A stretch of 64,000 nucleotides of DNA from an uncultured Alistipes sp. (GCA_910577475.1 CAJTLJ010000005.1:86623-150622), one strand, 5' to 3'; shown: positions 34,832 to 44,151, numbered from the stretch's first letter. Translations and numbers: made by a program. Notes: a model not told the origin generated them from the sequence alone.

Positions 34832-35605
34832 TTACCTGATCGTCTTCGCCAGCACCTCCAGCCGCCGGTAGTCGGTCATGTCGACCTGCACGGGCACCAC
34901 CGACACGTAGCCGTTGCGCAGCGCCCACTCGTCGGTATCCTCGGCCTCGGGTTCCGAGTTGACGTACTCGCCCGTCAGCCAGAAATACTCCCGTCCGCGG
35001 GGATCCTCGTGCCGCACGAACCGCTCGCGCCAGTAGCCCGCCGTCTGACGGCAGACCCGCACGCCCCGGATCGCGTCGGCCGGAATATTGGGCACGTTCA
35101 CGTTCAGGCAGAGCGGCAGGGGCACCTCCCCCTCCAGCACCTGCCTCACGATCCGTTCTCCGTAGCGTAGCGCCCCCTCGAAATCGGCGTCGGGCGAGTG
35201 GTCGTCGACCGAGATGCCGATCGAGGGGCAGTCGTAGAAGCTCCCCTCGACGGCAGCACCCATCGTGCCGGAATAGAGCACGTTGACCGCCGAGTTGGAG
35301 CCGTGGTTGATGCCCGAGATCACCAGATCGACCCGACGCCCGGCCAGCAGGTAGTCGAGTCCCATCTTCACGCAGTCGACCGGCGTGCCGCTGAAGGCGT
35401 ATATCTCGACGCCGGGCTCGTCGCTCACCTTGCGCAGGAAGAGCGGCCGGCTCATGGTAAATGCCTGGCTCATGCCGCTCTGCGGCTCCTCCGGAGCCAC
35501 GACCACCACCCGGCCGAACCGGCGCGCCATGCCGACGAGCGCCCGCATGCCGCGCGACGAATAGCCGTCGTCATTGGTCAGAAATATCAGTCTTTCTTCA
35601 TTCAT
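34832..35605 (-). CDS. surE: 5'/3'-nucleotidase SurE
   Basis: A 257-residue nucleoside monophosphate phosphatase. The metal site is seen in ILTNDDGYSSRG (here IFLTNDDGYSSRGM at the N-terminus), VVAPEEPQSGMSQAFT, and SGINHGSNSAVNVLYSGTMGAAVEG. The start at 35605 (MNEERLIFL) sits 8 bases downstream of a TACTTTTG -7 box (35613-35620), giving an unusually short leader. First gene of an operon with the two-component system. Confidence 0.94.
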   Translation of the reverse strand: MNEERLIFLTNDDGYSSRGMRALVGMARRFGRVVVVAPEEPQSGMSQAFTMSRPLFLRKVSDEPGVEIYAFSGTPVDCVKMGLDYLLAGRRVDLVISGINHGSNSAVNVLYSGTMGAAVEGSFYDCPSIGISVDDHSPDADFEGALRYGERIVRQVLEGEVPLPLCLNVNVPNIPADAIRGVRVCRQTAGYWRERFVRHEDPRGREYFWLTGEYVNSEPEAEDTDEWALRNGYVSVVPVQVDMTDYRRLEVLAKTIR

Positions 35606-35612
35606 ACCGTTA

Positions 35613-35620
35613 CAAAAGTA
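35613..35620 (-). promoter_or_regulatory. -7 box of surE operon
   Basis: On the minus strand this reads TACTTTTG. It is divergent from the yebC promoter about 90 bases away. Confidence 0.5.
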
Positions 35621-35703
35621 ATAAAAAAAACGAAAAACGGGGAATTTCCCGCCCCCGGTTTCAAATAATCGCCGGAACAGAGCCCGGGAATTCGATTTTT
35701 TTG

Positions 35704-35711
35704 TATTTTTG
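35704..35711 (+). promoter_or_regulatory. -7 box of yebC
   Basis: TATTTTTG (TAnnTTTG), 42 bases before the yebC ATG. Confidence 0.55.
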
Positions 35712-35752
35712 TGCCACTTAACGAAAAACAACAATAAAAAACATAACACACC

Positions 35753-36484
35753 ATGGGAAGAGCTTTTGAGTATCGCAAAGCCAGAAAACTGAAGCGCTGG
35801 GGCAACATGGCCCGCACCTTTACCAAGATCGGCAAGGAGATCGAAATCGCCGTCAAGGCCGGCGGTCCCGACCCCTCGGGCAATACCCGCCTGCGCGTGC
35901 TGATCCAGAACGCCAAGGCCGAGAACATGCCCAAGGAGAATGTGGAGCGCGCCATCAAGCGCGCCGTGTCGAAGGATACGGCCGACTACAAGGAGGTGAT
36001 CTACGAAGGATACGGCGCCCACGGCATCGCCTTCCTGGTAGAGACCGCCACCGACAACACCAACCGCACGGTAGCCAATATCCGCATGCACTTCAGTCGT
36101 TGCGGCGGTACGCTGGGCAACTCGGGCAGCGTGGCTTTCATGTTCGAGCACAAGTGCATCTTCAAGTTCCACGCCCCGGCCGAGATCGACCGCGAGGAGA
36201 TGGAGCTCGAGATGATCGACCTGGGTGTCGACGAGTTCGCCCCCGAGGACGACACCACCGTGACGGTCGAGGCCCCCTACGAGTCGTTCGGCGCCATCCA
36301 GAAGTGGCTCGACGACCACGGTTACGAGATCGTATCGGGCGAGTCGGCCCGCATCCCCAACGACACCAAGGAGCTCGATGCCGAGGGCCGCGAGTCGATC
36401 GACAAGCTCGTGGAGCGTCTGGAGGAGGACGAGGACGTGGTGAACGTCTACCACAACATGAAGGAGGTCGAAGAGGAGGAGTAA
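35753..36484 (+). CDS. yebC: YebC/PmpR-family translation/transcription factor
   Basis: A 243-residue TACO1/YebC protein. The N-terminus MGRAFEYRKARKLKRWGNMARTFTKIGKEI and RLRVLIQNAKAENMPKENVERAIKRA are diagnostic. The middle has EGYGAHGIAFLVETATDN and CGGTLGNSGSVAFMF. Members have been described as DNA-binding regulators and as ribosome-associated factors that help proline-rich translation. It has its own promoter and a strong terminator. Confidence 0.95.
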   Translation: MGRAFEYRKARKLKRWGNMARTFTKIGKEIEIAVKAGGPDPSGNTRLRVLIQNAKAENMPKENVERAIKRAVSKDTADYKEVIYEGYGAHGIAFLVETATDNTNRTVANIRMHFSRCGGTLGNSGSVAFMFEHKCIFKFHAPAEIDREEMELEMIDLGVDEFAPEDDTTVTVEAPYESFGAIQKWLDDHGYEIVSGESARIPNDTKELDAEGRESIDKLVERLEEDEDVVNVYHNMKEVEEEE

Positions 36485-36511
36485 TCCCGTCCCGATTCCC
36501 TTTTTGCACGG

Positions 36512-36545
36512 CGCCCCGGAGACTGCTCTCCGGGGCGTTTTTTTT
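36512..36545 (+). terminator. yebC terminator
   Basis: Perfect 11-base arms CGCCCCGGAGA and TCTCCGGGGCG, loop CTGC, then eight T. Confidence 0.9.
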
Positions 36546-36840
36546 GTTATCCCGAGTGGAGCCGGGGTATTGCGAAGGCAAAAGTCAGGCAACGTCGAGA
36601 CCTTTCGACTTCGGGCTTCGCCCTTCGCTCAAGGTGACAGCAGGGCTGTCATCCCGAGCGGAGCGATAGCGAAGCCGAGGAATCTCGACGGTCGTTCGGC
36701 GGGAACCCATGCGAGCCGCAATGGCGGATGTTCCGCACCGTCGGGGTGTTTCGACTTCGGGCCTAAAGGCTCTCCGCTCAACATGACAGAAGAGCAGCGG
36801 ACGGAATAATCGTGAATTGTGCATTGCCAATTGTGAATGC
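36546..36840. repeat. Intergenic repeat cluster (REP-like), copy 1
   Basis: No gene in 36546-36863. It holds several short imperfect units: TTATCCCGAGTGGAGC, GTCATCCCGAGCGGAGCG, GAGACCTTTCGACTTCGGGC, TTCGCTCAAGGTGACAG, CTCCGCTCAACATGACAG, and GAATTGTG/CAATTGTGAAT. Many are arranged as inverted pairs such as GTCATCCCGAG facing CAAGGTGAC. The same units recur at 41120-41590. Confidence 0.7.
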
Positions 36841-36863
36841 AGAACCGGCCTCTTGCGCCGGCG

Positions 36864-37397
36864 CTACCCGGCGACCACCGTGTCCATGCGGATGTCGTGC
36901 GGCTCGACGGGCAGTTCGTCCGTCAGCTGATGCCGGTAGCAGACGCCGATCTTCGCGGCCCGGAATCCGGGAAGCGACAGATAGCGGTCGTAATAGCCCC
37001 GGCCGCGTCCCAGCCGGGCACCGCCGGGGGTGAAGGCGACGCCGGGGACGACGATCAGATCGATCCCGGCGGGGGAGCAGGGGGCCCCCGCCTGCGGCTC
37101 CAGGATGCCGAAAGCGCCGTCGGCCAGTCCGTCGGGGCGGTAGTCGAAGAACTCCATCGTCTCACCCCCGACCCGCGGCACCACGATCCGCTTTCGGCCC
37201 GACCAGCGCGCCAGCATCCGCTCGGTCGGCGGTTCGTCGGGCAGCGAGCAGAAGAGCGCCACGGTATGGGCCGCGGCGAATCGTGCGTCGCTTTCCAGCC
37301 GTGCGGCGATCCGGTCGGCCGCCTCCAGCCGCTCCGCTTCGGTCAGGGCCCGGTTGCGGCTGCGCATCCCGGCCCGAATCTCCTTTTTCGTCTCCAT
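36864..37397 (-). CDS. 5-formyltetrahydrofolate cyclo-ligase
   Basis: A 177-residue ATP-dependent enzyme converting 5-formyl-THF to 5,10-methenyl-THF. The N-terminal METKKEIRAGMRSRNRALT, the central FCSLPDEPPTERML, and the ATP/folate loop ARLGRGRGYYDRYLS (about residues 128-142) are typical; PGVAFTPGG precedes it. Length is normal. A TAACTTCG promoter-like box lies at 37420-37427. It stands alone, divergent from frdC. Confidence 0.92.
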   Translation of the reverse strand: METKKEIRAGMRSRNRALTEAERLEAADRIAARLESDARFAAAHTVALFCSLPDEPPTERMLARWSGRKRIVVPRVGGETMEFFDYRPDGLADGAFGILEPQAGAPCSPAGIDLIVVPGVAFTPGGARLGRGRGYYDRYLSLPGFRAAKIGVCYRHQLTDELPVEPHDIRMDTVVAG

Positions 37398-37487
37398 GTT
37401 CGTTGCGTTTTCGAAAGACGAAGTTAGCGTTTTTTGCCGAAAAGCGCACGGAATCGCAAATCGCGCGCGATTAAATCGGTAAAAAGA

Positions 37488-37517
37488 TTGTTATTTCACA
37501 AACAATAGCTATCTTTG
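37488..37517 (+). promoter_or_regulatory. Promoter of the frdCAB operon
   Basis: TTG at 37488-37490, 19-bp spacer, TATCTTTG at 37510-37517. The leader is about 50 bases. Confidence 0.75.
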
Positions 37518-37570
37518 TCCATTGCAAACCGAGCGAAACATTTTATCAAATATTAACAAAAACACACATT

Positions 37571-38275
37571 ATGAACTGCTTTCTAACACAATCGTCGATT
37601 GGCAAGAAACTGGTAATGAGCATTTCGGGCTGCTGCCTGGTGCTCTTCATCCTCTTTCACATGTCCATGAACCTCACGGCCATCATCTCGCCCGAGGGCT
37701 ACAACATGATCTGCGAACTCCTGGGCGCCAACTGGTACGCGCTGGTGGGTACGGCCGGTCTGGCCGCCATCGTCGTGCTCCACTTCGTCTATGCGCTCGT
37801 GCTGACGGTGGACAACTACCGCGCCCGCGGAAACCAGCGTTACGAAGTGACCGTCACCGAGAAAGGGGTGTCGTGGGCTTCGAAGAACATGCTCGTGCTG
37901 GGCTACATCATCCTCGGCGGTCTGTGTCTGCACCTCTTTAACTTCTGGGCCAAGATGCAGCTCGTGGAGCTGATTGGCGACCACACCAACAGCCTGGGCT
38001 ACTCGCCCGCCGACGGCGCCGCCCTGATCCGCTACACCTTCTCGAAGTGGTACTTCGTGGTGCCCTATCTGGTATGGTTCTTCGCTCTGTGGTTCCACCT
38101 CACCCACGGCGTATGGTCGATGTTCCAGACCGCCGGCTGGGCCAACGACACGTGGTATCCCCGCCTGAAGGGGCTGGCCAACATCGTAGCCACGCTCGTA
38201 TTCCTCGGCTTCGCCGCCGTCGTCGTGTTCTACTTCGCGCAGAGCCTGTGCCCCTGCTGCGGCAGCCACTGCTAA
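37571..38275 (+). CDS. frdC: Fumarate reductase cytochrome b subunit
   Basis: A 234-residue membrane subunit of the di-haem (type B) quinol:fumarate reductase. About five membrane helices are visible, and His residues fall in HMSMNL, LHFVYAL, LHLFNFW and HLTHGVWSMFQ, which can ligate the two haems. It anchors FrdA/FrdB to the inner membrane and takes electrons from menaquinol. It is followed by frdA after 38 bases. The last residues CPCCGSHC form an unusual Cys-rich tail. Confidence 0.93.
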   Translation: MNCFLTQSSIGKKLVMSISGCCLVLFILFHMSMNLTAIISPEGYNMICELLGANWYALVGTAGLAAIVVLHFVYALVLTVDNYRARGNQRYEVTVTEKGVSWASKNMLVLGYIILGGLCLHLFNFWAKMQLVELIGDHTNSLGYSPADGAALIRYTFSKWYFVVPYLVWFFALWFHLTHGVWSMFQTAGWANDTWYPRLKGLANIVATLVFLGFAAVVVFYFAQSLCPCCGSHC

Positions 38276-38313
38276 TTTACCACTTATATTCAAGCATATA
38301 AAAACAAACCGAT

Positions 38314-40260
38314 ATGGCTCTGAAATTAGATTCCAAAATTCCCGCCGGCGAACTCTCGCAGAAGTGGAGCAACCACAAGGCGGCCATCAAAGTCGTTAGC
38401 CCCGCCAACAAGCGCAAGCTCGACGTCATCATCGTGGGAACCGGCCTCGGCGGTGCCTCCGCAGCCGCTTCGCTCGGCGAACTCGGCTACAATGTCAAGG
38501 TATTCTGCATCCAGGATTCGCCCCGCCGCGCCCACTCGATCGCAGCCCAGGGCGGTATCAACGCCGCCAAGAACTACCAGAACGACAACGACTCGGTATA
38601 CCGGCTTTTCTACGACACCATCAAGGGCGGCGACTACCGCGCCCGCGAGGCCAACGTCTACCGTCTGGCCGAGGTTTCGAACCTCATCATCGACCAGTGC
38701 GTGGCTCAGGGCGTACCTTTCGCCCGCGAGTACGGCGGTCTGCTGGCTAACCGTTCGTTCGGCGGCGCGCAAGTTTCGCGTACCTTCTATGCCCGCGGAC
38801 AGACGGGGCAGCAGCTCCTGCTGGGCGCCTATGCCGCGCTGAACAAGGAGATCGCCGCCGGTTCGGTGAAGAGCTATCCCCGTCACGAGATGCTCGACAT
38901 CGTTGTCGAGGACGGTGAGGCGAAGGGTATCATCGCCCGCAACCTCGTTACGGGCGAGATCGAGCGCCACGGCGCCCACGCCGTCGTAATCGCCACGGGC
39001 GGCTACGGCAACGTCTTCTTCCTCTCGACCAACGCCATGGGATCGAACGGATCGGCCGCCTTCCAGTGCTACCGCAAGGGCGCCGGCTTCGCCAACCCCT
39101 GCTTCACGCAGATCCACCCGACCTGCATCCCCGTACACGGCGACCAGCAGTCGAAGCTGACCCTCATGTCGGAGTCGCTACGCAACGACGGCCGCATCTG
39201 GGTGCCGAAGAAACTGGAGGACGTGAAGGCCATCCGCTCGGGCGCCAAGAAACCGTCGGATATCGCCGAGGAGGATCGCGACTACTATCTGGAGCGCCGC
39301 TACCCGGCCTTCGGAAACCTCGTGCCGCGCGACGTGGCTTCGCGCGCCGCCAAGGAGCGCTGCGACGCCGGCTTCGGTGTGAACGAGACCGGTCTGGCCG
39401 TGTTCCTGGATTTCAAGACCGCCATCGAGCGTCTGGGCAAGGAGGTCATCAAGCAGCGTTATGGCAACCTCTTCGACATGTATGAGGAGATCACCGACAC
39501 GAATCCCTACGAGCAGCCGATGATGATCTTCCCCGCCGTGCACTACACTATGGGAGGCATCTGGGTGGACTACAACCTGATGACGACCATCCCGGGTCTC
39601 TACGCCATCGGCGAGGCCAACTTCTCCGACCACGGTGCCAACCGTCTGGGCGCTTCGGCGCTGATGCAGGGTCTGGCCGACGGTTACTTCGTGCTGCCCT
39701 ACACCATCGGCGACTATCTGTCGCACAAGATCCAGGCTCCGAAGGTGAAGACTGACACGAAGGCCTTCGACGAGGCCGAGAAGTCCGTTCGGGCGAAGAT
39801 TCAGAAGCTCTTCTCGATCAAGGGCAAGCAGTCCGTGGACGACCTCCACAAGCGGCTGGGCCACATCATGTGGGAGAACGTCGGCATGGCCCGCACGAAG
39901 GAGTCTCTCGAGCGTGCCATTGCCGAGATTCAGAAGCTGCGCAAGGAGTTCTGGAGCGACGTGAAGCTGGTGGGTACGGCCGACAGCTTCAATGTCGAAC
40001 TGGAGAAGGCGCTGCGTCTGGCCGACTTCCTGGAGCTGGGCGAGCTGATGGCTCGCGATGCCCTCAACCGCGAGGAGTCGTGCGGCGGTCACTTCCGTTC
40101 GGAGCACCAGACCGAGGAGGGCGAGGCCAAGCGCGACGACGAGAAATTCGTCTATGCCGCCGTATGGGAGTACAAGGGCATGGATCAGGAGCCCGAGCTC
40201 ACCAAGGAGCCTCTGAACTTCGAATTCGTACACCCCGCACAGCGCAACTACAAGGACTAA
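38314..40260 (+). CDS. frdA: Fumarate reductase flavoprotein subunit
   Basis: A 648-residue catalytic subunit. The FAD site is [20 protein letters not shown] near residue 35-55. The covalent FAD His lies in [18 protein letters not shown]. Active-site segments are [27 protein letters not shown] and [32 protein letters not shown]. Reduces fumarate to succinate at the end of the anaerobic respiratory route to succinate and propionate. Longer than the E. coli subunit, as in type B enzymes. Confidence 0.97.
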   Translation: MALKLDSKIPAGELSQKWSNHKAAIKVVSPANKRKLDVIIVGTGLGGASAAASLGELGYNVKVFCIQDSPRRAHSIAAQGGINAAKNYQNDNDSVYRLFYDTIKGGDYRAREANVYRLAEVSNLIIDQCVAQGVPFAREYGGLLANRSFGGAQVSRTFYARGQTGQQLLLGAYAALNKEIAAGSVKSYPRHEMLDIVVEDGEAKGIIARNLVTGEIERHGAHAVVIATGGYGNVFFLSTNAMGSNGSAAFQCYRKGAGFANPCFTQIHPTCIPVHGDQQSKLTLMSESLRNDGRIWVPKKLEDVKAIRSGAKKPSDIAEEDRDYYLERRYPAFGNLVPRDVASRAAKERCDAGFGVNETGLAVFLDFKTAIERLGKEVIKQRYGNLFDMYEEITDTNPYEQPMMIFPAVHYTMGGIWVDYNLMTTIPGLYAIGEANFSDHGANRLGASALMQGLADGYFVLPYTIGDYLSHKIQAPKVKTDTKAFDEAEKSVRAKIQKLFSIKGKQSVDDLHKRLGHIMWENVGMARTKESLERAIAEIQKLRKEFWSDVKLVGTADSFNVELEKALRLADFLELGELMARDALNREESCGGHFRSEHQTEEGEAKRDDEKFVYAAVWEYKGMDQEPELTKEPLNFEFVHPAQRNYKD

Positions 40261-40295
40261 CTTTTGACGTTGAACTTTGATAAAACATCGTAACC

Positions 40296-41039
40296 ATGAA
40301 TTTTACATTGAAGATATGGCGTCAGAAGGACGCTAAAGCGAAGGGTGCGTTCAAGGAGTACAAGGTTTCGAACATCTCGCCCGACACCTCGTTCCTCGAA
40401 ATGCTCGACATCCTGAACAACGATCTGGTGCACGCCGGCGAGGAGCCCGTGGCCTTCGACCACGACTGCCGCGAGGGTATCTGCGGCATGTGCTCGCTCC
40501 ACATCAACGGCCACGCGCACGGTCCGTCGCAGGCCGTCACTACCTGCCAGCTCTACATGCGCAAGTTCCGCGACGGCGAGACCATCACCATCGAGCCCTG
40601 GCGCTCGGCCGCATTCCCCGTCATCAAGGACCTCGTGGTGAACCGCGGCGCCTACGACCAGATTCTCCAGGCCGGCGGCTTCGTATCGGTGCGTACCAAC
40701 TCCGTGCCCGACGGCAACGCCATTCCCATCCCGAAGGCCGATGCCGACGAGTCGATGGACGCCGCCGCCTGCGTGGGCTGCGGAGCCTGCGCCGCCACCT
40801 GCAAGAACGGATCGGCCATGCTCTTCGTCGCTGCCCGCGTGTCGTCGCTCGCCAAGCTGCCCCAGGGCCGCGTGGAGGGTGCCCGCCGCGCCAAAGCGAT
40901 GGTCGCCAAGATGGACGAGCTGGGCTTCGGCAATTGCACCAACACCGGTGCCTGCCAGGCCGAGTGCCCCAAGTCGATCTCCATTGCGCATATCGCCCGC
41001 CTGAACCGCGAGTTCCTTTCGGCCAAGCTGAAGGACTAA
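40296..41039 (+). CDS. frdB: Fumarate reductase iron-sulfur subunit
   Basis: A 247-residue electron-transfer subunit. The [2Fe-2S] motif is [16 protein letters not shown] (about residues 58-73) with a downstream Cys in TTCQLYM. Two more clusters are bound by [14 protein letters not shown] (about 154-167) and [15 protein letters not shown] (about 213-227). It links FrdA to the haem subunit. A strong terminator follows, closing the frdCAB operon. Confidence 0.96.
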   Translation: MNFTLKIWRQKDAKAKGAFKEYKVSNISPDTSFLEMLDILNNDLVHAGEEPVAFDHDCREGICGMCSLHINGHAHGPSQAVTTCQLYMRKFRDGETITIEPWRSAAFPVIKDLVVNRGAYDQILQAGGFVSVRTNSVPDGNAIPIPKADADESMDAAACVGCGACAATCKNGSAMLFVAARVSSLAKLPQGRVEGARRAKAMVAKMDELGFGNCTNTGACQAECPKSISIAHIARLNREFLSAKLKD

Positions 41040-41057
41040 TCGCAGGTCGCTTGTCAG

Positions 41058-41092
41058 AATCGGGGTCCGGAAATTCCGGACCCCGATTTCGT
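41058..41092 (+). terminator. frdCAB terminator
   Basis: AATCGGGGTCCGG and CCGGACCCCGATT arms around AAATT, followed by TCGTTTT. Confidence 0.85.
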
Positions 41093-41119
41093 TTTACTGC
41101 GGTCGATATGCGCAACGCG

Positions 41120-41590
41120 TTTTATTTTGTCACCCCGAGTGAAGCGCAGCGGAATCGAGGGGTCTCGACGGTGCGCGGTGTAAGCCATTCGGAAACCGCA
41201 AGTCCTTCCATTCTGGATAAATCGGCGTTTTACGCCGGCAGTCCGCAGCCACCCCCGGCGAAGGACTGCACTCGAACGTTTCGTCCTTCGCTGGCTGCGT
41301 ACTGCGTGTATGGTTCGTGAGGGTGAATGCGCCGATAGGTCGGGATGTTTCGACTTCGGGGCAGGCCGCCCCTCCGCTCAACATGACAGACAATTGTGCA
41401 TCGTGAATCGTGAATCGTGCATTGCGAATTGTCCTGTCACCCCGAGCTTGCCGAGGGGTCCCGACGGTCGTGTAAGCGGGAACCCATGCGAATCGCAATG
41501 GTGGATGTTCTGCAAAGTCGGGACCTTTCGACTTCGCGTCGTCGACGCTTCGCTCAAGGTGACAGACTTCTTATCATGTATAATCATCGA
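41120..41590. repeat. Intergenic repeat cluster (REP-like), copy 2
   Basis: No convincing gene in this stretch. Units include GTCACCCCGAGTGAAGCG, GTCACCCCGAGCTTGCCGAG, GGGTCTCGACGGT, GTTTCGACTTCGGGGC, CTCCGCTCAACATGACAG and TTCGCTCAAGGTGACAG, plus GTGAATCGTGAATCGTGCATTG-type AT repeats. They match copy 1 at 36546-36840 with exchanges, in facing pairs. Confidence 0.7.
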
Positions 41591-41620
41591 AATACCTTTT
41601 TTAGTTTCAGAAAAAAGTCT

Positions 41621-41628
41621 TATTTTTG
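41621..41628 (+). promoter_or_regulatory. -7 box before the MNT-HEPN gene leader
   Basis: TATTTTTG (TAnnTTTG). If used, the leader to the ATG at 42000 is about 365 bases long, with no gene in it. Confidence 0.45.
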
Positions 41629-41758
41629 CATTGCAAACAATTCCTTGTATTACATTTACGATGTGGTTTCGTTGGTGGAATCATACTAAACAAGTATGCG
41701 CAGAACCGTTGGGGTTTAGCGGCCCGCGAGCGGTACACTAACGAACCCGTAAAAAGGA

Positions 41759-41921
41759 GAGGAGTTGTTTGCAGCTGCGCATATTTTTTTATTATGCAAA
41801 CAACTCCTTTGGTCCGCATTCCGATGCAGACACGCCGAAAGGCCGGCCGCCGACGGTTTCCGCCGAGCAACATCCCGATTCGTTTCCGTTCCCATCCGCC
41901 CGATTGACAAGGGATTGTCAA
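41759..41921 (+). promoter_or_regulatory. Inverted repeats in the leader of the MNT-HEPN gene
   Basis: GGAGTTGTTTGCA (from 41759) faces TGCAAACAACTCC (ending about 41807) around a 21-base AT-rich loop. Further on, TTGACAA and TTGTCAA (41904-41910, 41915-41921) form a small palindrome. These could be an attenuator hairpin and an operator; nothing else recognisable lies in 41591-41999. Confidence 0.4.
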
Positions 41922-41999
41922 CCGCTTGATACGCTCTTTGTCGCGCTGAAGCGCGATAAGGTGTACTCCTTTATTGTCAAATCTCAAACACGCTTGAAA

Positions 42000-42911
42000 A
42001 TGGAAAAGAATCTGAATACCGTGCAGGAGGAGCCTGTACGGACCGTTATTCCCGAACTCCCGGAGGCTGCTGTTCCGGAGCCCGAATTGCCGGAGGAGTA
42101 TGGCGGCCAGTCCGCGAAAGCGGCCCGGATCGCCGCGGTGCTGGCCGAACTGCTGGACCCCGCCTATGTTTTGCTGTTCGGGAGGATGGCGGGCCGAACG
42201 CCCCACAGCGATACGCTGGCTTACGACCTGCTGCTCATTACGGACGAAAAGCCCTGCTACGACTGGTACGATGCCCGCCGGTACCTGAAGATGAAAATGC
42301 CGTGGGTGGGGCACGGCGCTCCCTATGTGAATCTCTATATGTATACCCGGCAGGAGGTCGAATCGCATCGCACGCCTTTTTTCTATCTCGCGCTGAAGGA
42401 AGGGGTGCTGCTGTACAGCGCGCACGGACGGCTCTTCAAGCGTCCGAAAGGCCGTTTCGATTTCGGGTCGGCCGCAGCCGAGGCCGGAAAATATGCGGAG
42501 ACCTTTCTCCTGCCGGCGGACCGGCTGGCGGCCTATGCCGGGGACTGTCTCGGCTGGGAGCATGCCCGCGAATCGGCCTTTGCGATGGCGCAGGCGGCTG
42601 TCTATTACTTTCGCACGCTGTTCTACGTCTATCACGGGTTCGAAGCGGACTCCTGCGACGTAATGCGGCTGCACCTGCGTCTGCGCACCTTGTCGGGCGA
42701 GTTTCCGCTGCTGTTCGAATCGGGTGAGCATCATCCGATACGTACGCTGCAACGGCTCAACGGTTTTATGACCGATGCCCGGTACGATCCCCGTTTCTGC
42801 GTCGGGCCCGGGGAGATGGCCGAGCATCTGGAGCGCGTCCGGCGGCTCGGCAAGGTCGTGACGGAACTTTGCCGTGCGCGGATCGCCCTCTACGACGAAC
42901 GCGCCCGGTAG
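42000..42911 (+). CDS. Fused MNT nucleotidyltransferase-like and HEPN-domain protein
   Basis: A 303-residue cytoplasmic protein from ATG 42000. After a Pro/Glu-rich N-terminus, residues about 45-120 resemble a minimal nucleotidyltransferase fold (AYVLLFGRMAGRTPHSDTLA then YDLLLIT). The GS and DxD catalytic residues are largely replaced (GR, AYDL). Residues about 155-300 form a HEPN helical bundle, with HARESAFAMAQAAVYYFRTLFYVYHG and DARYDPRF. Split MNT/HEPN pairs are toxin-antitoxin systems in which MNT modifies the HEPN RNase. Here both are in one chain, and the HEPN R-x4-6-H motif is not clear. Role uncertain. Confidence 0.7.
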   Translation: MEKNLNTVQEEPVRTVIPELPEAAVPEPELPEEYGGQSAKAARIAAVLAELLDPAYVLLFGRMAGRTPHSDTLAYDLLLITDEKPCYDWYDARRYLKMKMPWVGHGAPYVNLYMYTRQEVESHRTPFFYLALKEGVLLYSAHGRLFKRPKGRFDFGSAAAEAGKYAETFLLPADRLAAYAGDCLGWEHARESAFAMAQAAVYYFRTLFYVYHGFEADSCDVMRLHLRLRTLSGEFPLLFESGEHHPIRTLQRLNGFMTDARYDPRFCVGPGEMAEHLERVRRLGKVVTELCRARIALYDERAR

Positions 42912-42917
42912 CCGGAT

Positions 42918-42955
42918 GGGTTCGGGTTCCGCTTGCGGCCCGAACCCTTTTCTTA
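42918..42955. terminator. Bidirectional terminator
   Basis: GGGTTCGGG and CCCGAACCC arms around TTCCGCTTGCGG with TTTTCTT following, between convergent genes. Confidence 0.8.
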
Positions 42956-44026
42956 AGGCTGCATGAGCCGGTTCTGGTGGTCGATGCTCTCCAGGTGGAT
43001 GGCTTCGAGGACGGTGCGCAGGAAATCCTCGCTTAGGTTCAGCTCCGCGGACCGGGCGACGATCTTCTCCACGATCGAGGACCAGCGGCCGCTTTGGAGG
43101 ATCACCACGCCGTTGTCGCGCTTCACCTCGCCGATCCGGTCAGCGATGCGCATGCGGCGGCTCAGCAGATCGAATATCTCGCTGTCGATCTGGTCGATCT
43201 CGGCGCGGCAGCGGGCCAGGGTCCGCACGTAGGCCGGGTCCTCGCTCTTCACGGCTCGCCAGTTGATCGACCGCATCAGCTCGGCGAAGGCCTGCGGGGT
43301 GAGCTGTTGGTCGGCGTCGCTCCAGGCGGCGGCGGGGTCGCAGTGGCTCTCGACGATCAGTCCGTCGTAGTTGAGGTTGGCGGCGGTCTGCGCGACCTCC
43401 TGGAGGTATCTCCGCGTGCCGCAGATATGGGAGGGGTCGCCCAGCATCATCATGCCCGGGAAGCGGCTCTGCATGTCGAAGGCCAGGTGCCACATGGGGT
43501 CGTTCCGGTAGCGTCCGTGGGTGCCGGTCGAGAAGCCGCGGTGAATCAGACCGATGCGCTCGCGCGGGATGCCTGCCTGCTCGAAGCGGGCCACGGCGCC
43601 GGCCCAGAGGGCCACATCGGGGTGCATCGGGTTCTTGATCAGGATGCAGGCATCGCTGCCGGTCGTGGCATCGGCGATCTCCTGTACCAGAAAGGGGTTC
43701 ACCGTGGTGCGGGCTCCGATCCAGAGCAGGTCGACCCCGGCGGCGAGCGCCTGCTCCGCGTGGCGGGCCGAGCCGACCTCCGTGGCTACGGGCAGTCCCG
43801 TGCGGCGTTTCGCCTCGGCGAGCCAGGCGAGCCCCTTCGGGCCCACCCCTTCGAAGCTCCCGGGCTGGGTGCGGGGTTTCCATATGCCGGCGCGCAGCAC
43901 GTCGACGCACCCTTCGCGGGCGAGCGCCTCGCAGGTGGCGAGGGTCTGCTCTTCGGTCTCGGCGCTGCACGGACCGGCGATGATGAGGGGCCGTCGGGCA
44001 CCCAGGCGGAATGGTCGCTGCTGCAT
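42953..44026 (-). CDS. Bifunctional DAHP synthase / chorismate mutase
   Basis: A 357-residue enzyme starting at 44026 (MQQRPFRLGARR). The DAHP synthase TIM barrel (about 1-260) shows IIAGPCSAETEEQ, RAGIWKPRTQPGSFEGVG, DLLWIGARTTVNPF, GLIHRGFS and GDPSHICGTR. The AroQ-type chorismate mutase helix bundle (about 275-350) shows RCRAEIDQIDSEIFDLLSRRMRIADRIGEVKR. It catalyses the first step of aromatic synthesis and chorismate to prephenate. The mutase domain usually gives allosteric feedback control. A TACTTTTG box lies at 44097-44104. Confidence 0.93.
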   Translation of the reverse strand: MQQRPFRLGARRPLIIAGPCSAETEEQTLATCEALAREGCVDVLRAGIWKPRTQPGSFEGVGPKGLAWLAEAKRRTGLPVATEVGSARHAEQALAAGVDLLWIGARTTVNPFLVQEIADATTGSDACILIKNPMHPDVALWAGAVARFEQAGIPRERIGLIHRGFSTGTHGRYRNDPMWHLAFDMQSRFPGMMMLGDPSHICGTRRYLQEVAQTAANLNYDGLIVESHCDPAAAWSDADQQLTPQAFAELMRSINWRAVKSEDPAYVRTLARCRAEIDQIDSEIFDLLSRRMRIADRIGEVKRDNGVVILQSGRWSSIVEKIVARSAELNLSEDFLRTVLEAIHLESIDHQNRLMQP

Positions 44027-44096
44027 GGTCGTGTCTCTGAAGTCTGCTGTCGGCCGGGCCGCTCTCACCCGTTCGGGCGAGGCGGAAGACGGTGGA

Positions 44097-44104
44097 CAAA
44101 AGTA
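44097..44104 (-). promoter_or_regulatory. -7 box of the DAHP synthase gene
   Basis: On the minus strand this reads TACTTTTG, about 70 bases before the ATG. Confidence 0.55.
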
Positions 44105-44151
44105 GTAAAAAATCGCCGATCCATACTCCCGGGAGCCGAATTTTTCGGCGA

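Noticed and set aside
36546..36863. Possible CRISPR array in the repeat cluster
   Set aside because: Units differ in length and orientation, are not regularly spaced, and no cas gene is present.
41769..41999. N-terminal extension of the MNT-HEPN frame
   Set aside because: The extra 77 codons run through hairpins, have no family resemblance, and a good ATG at 42000 begins the plausible protein.
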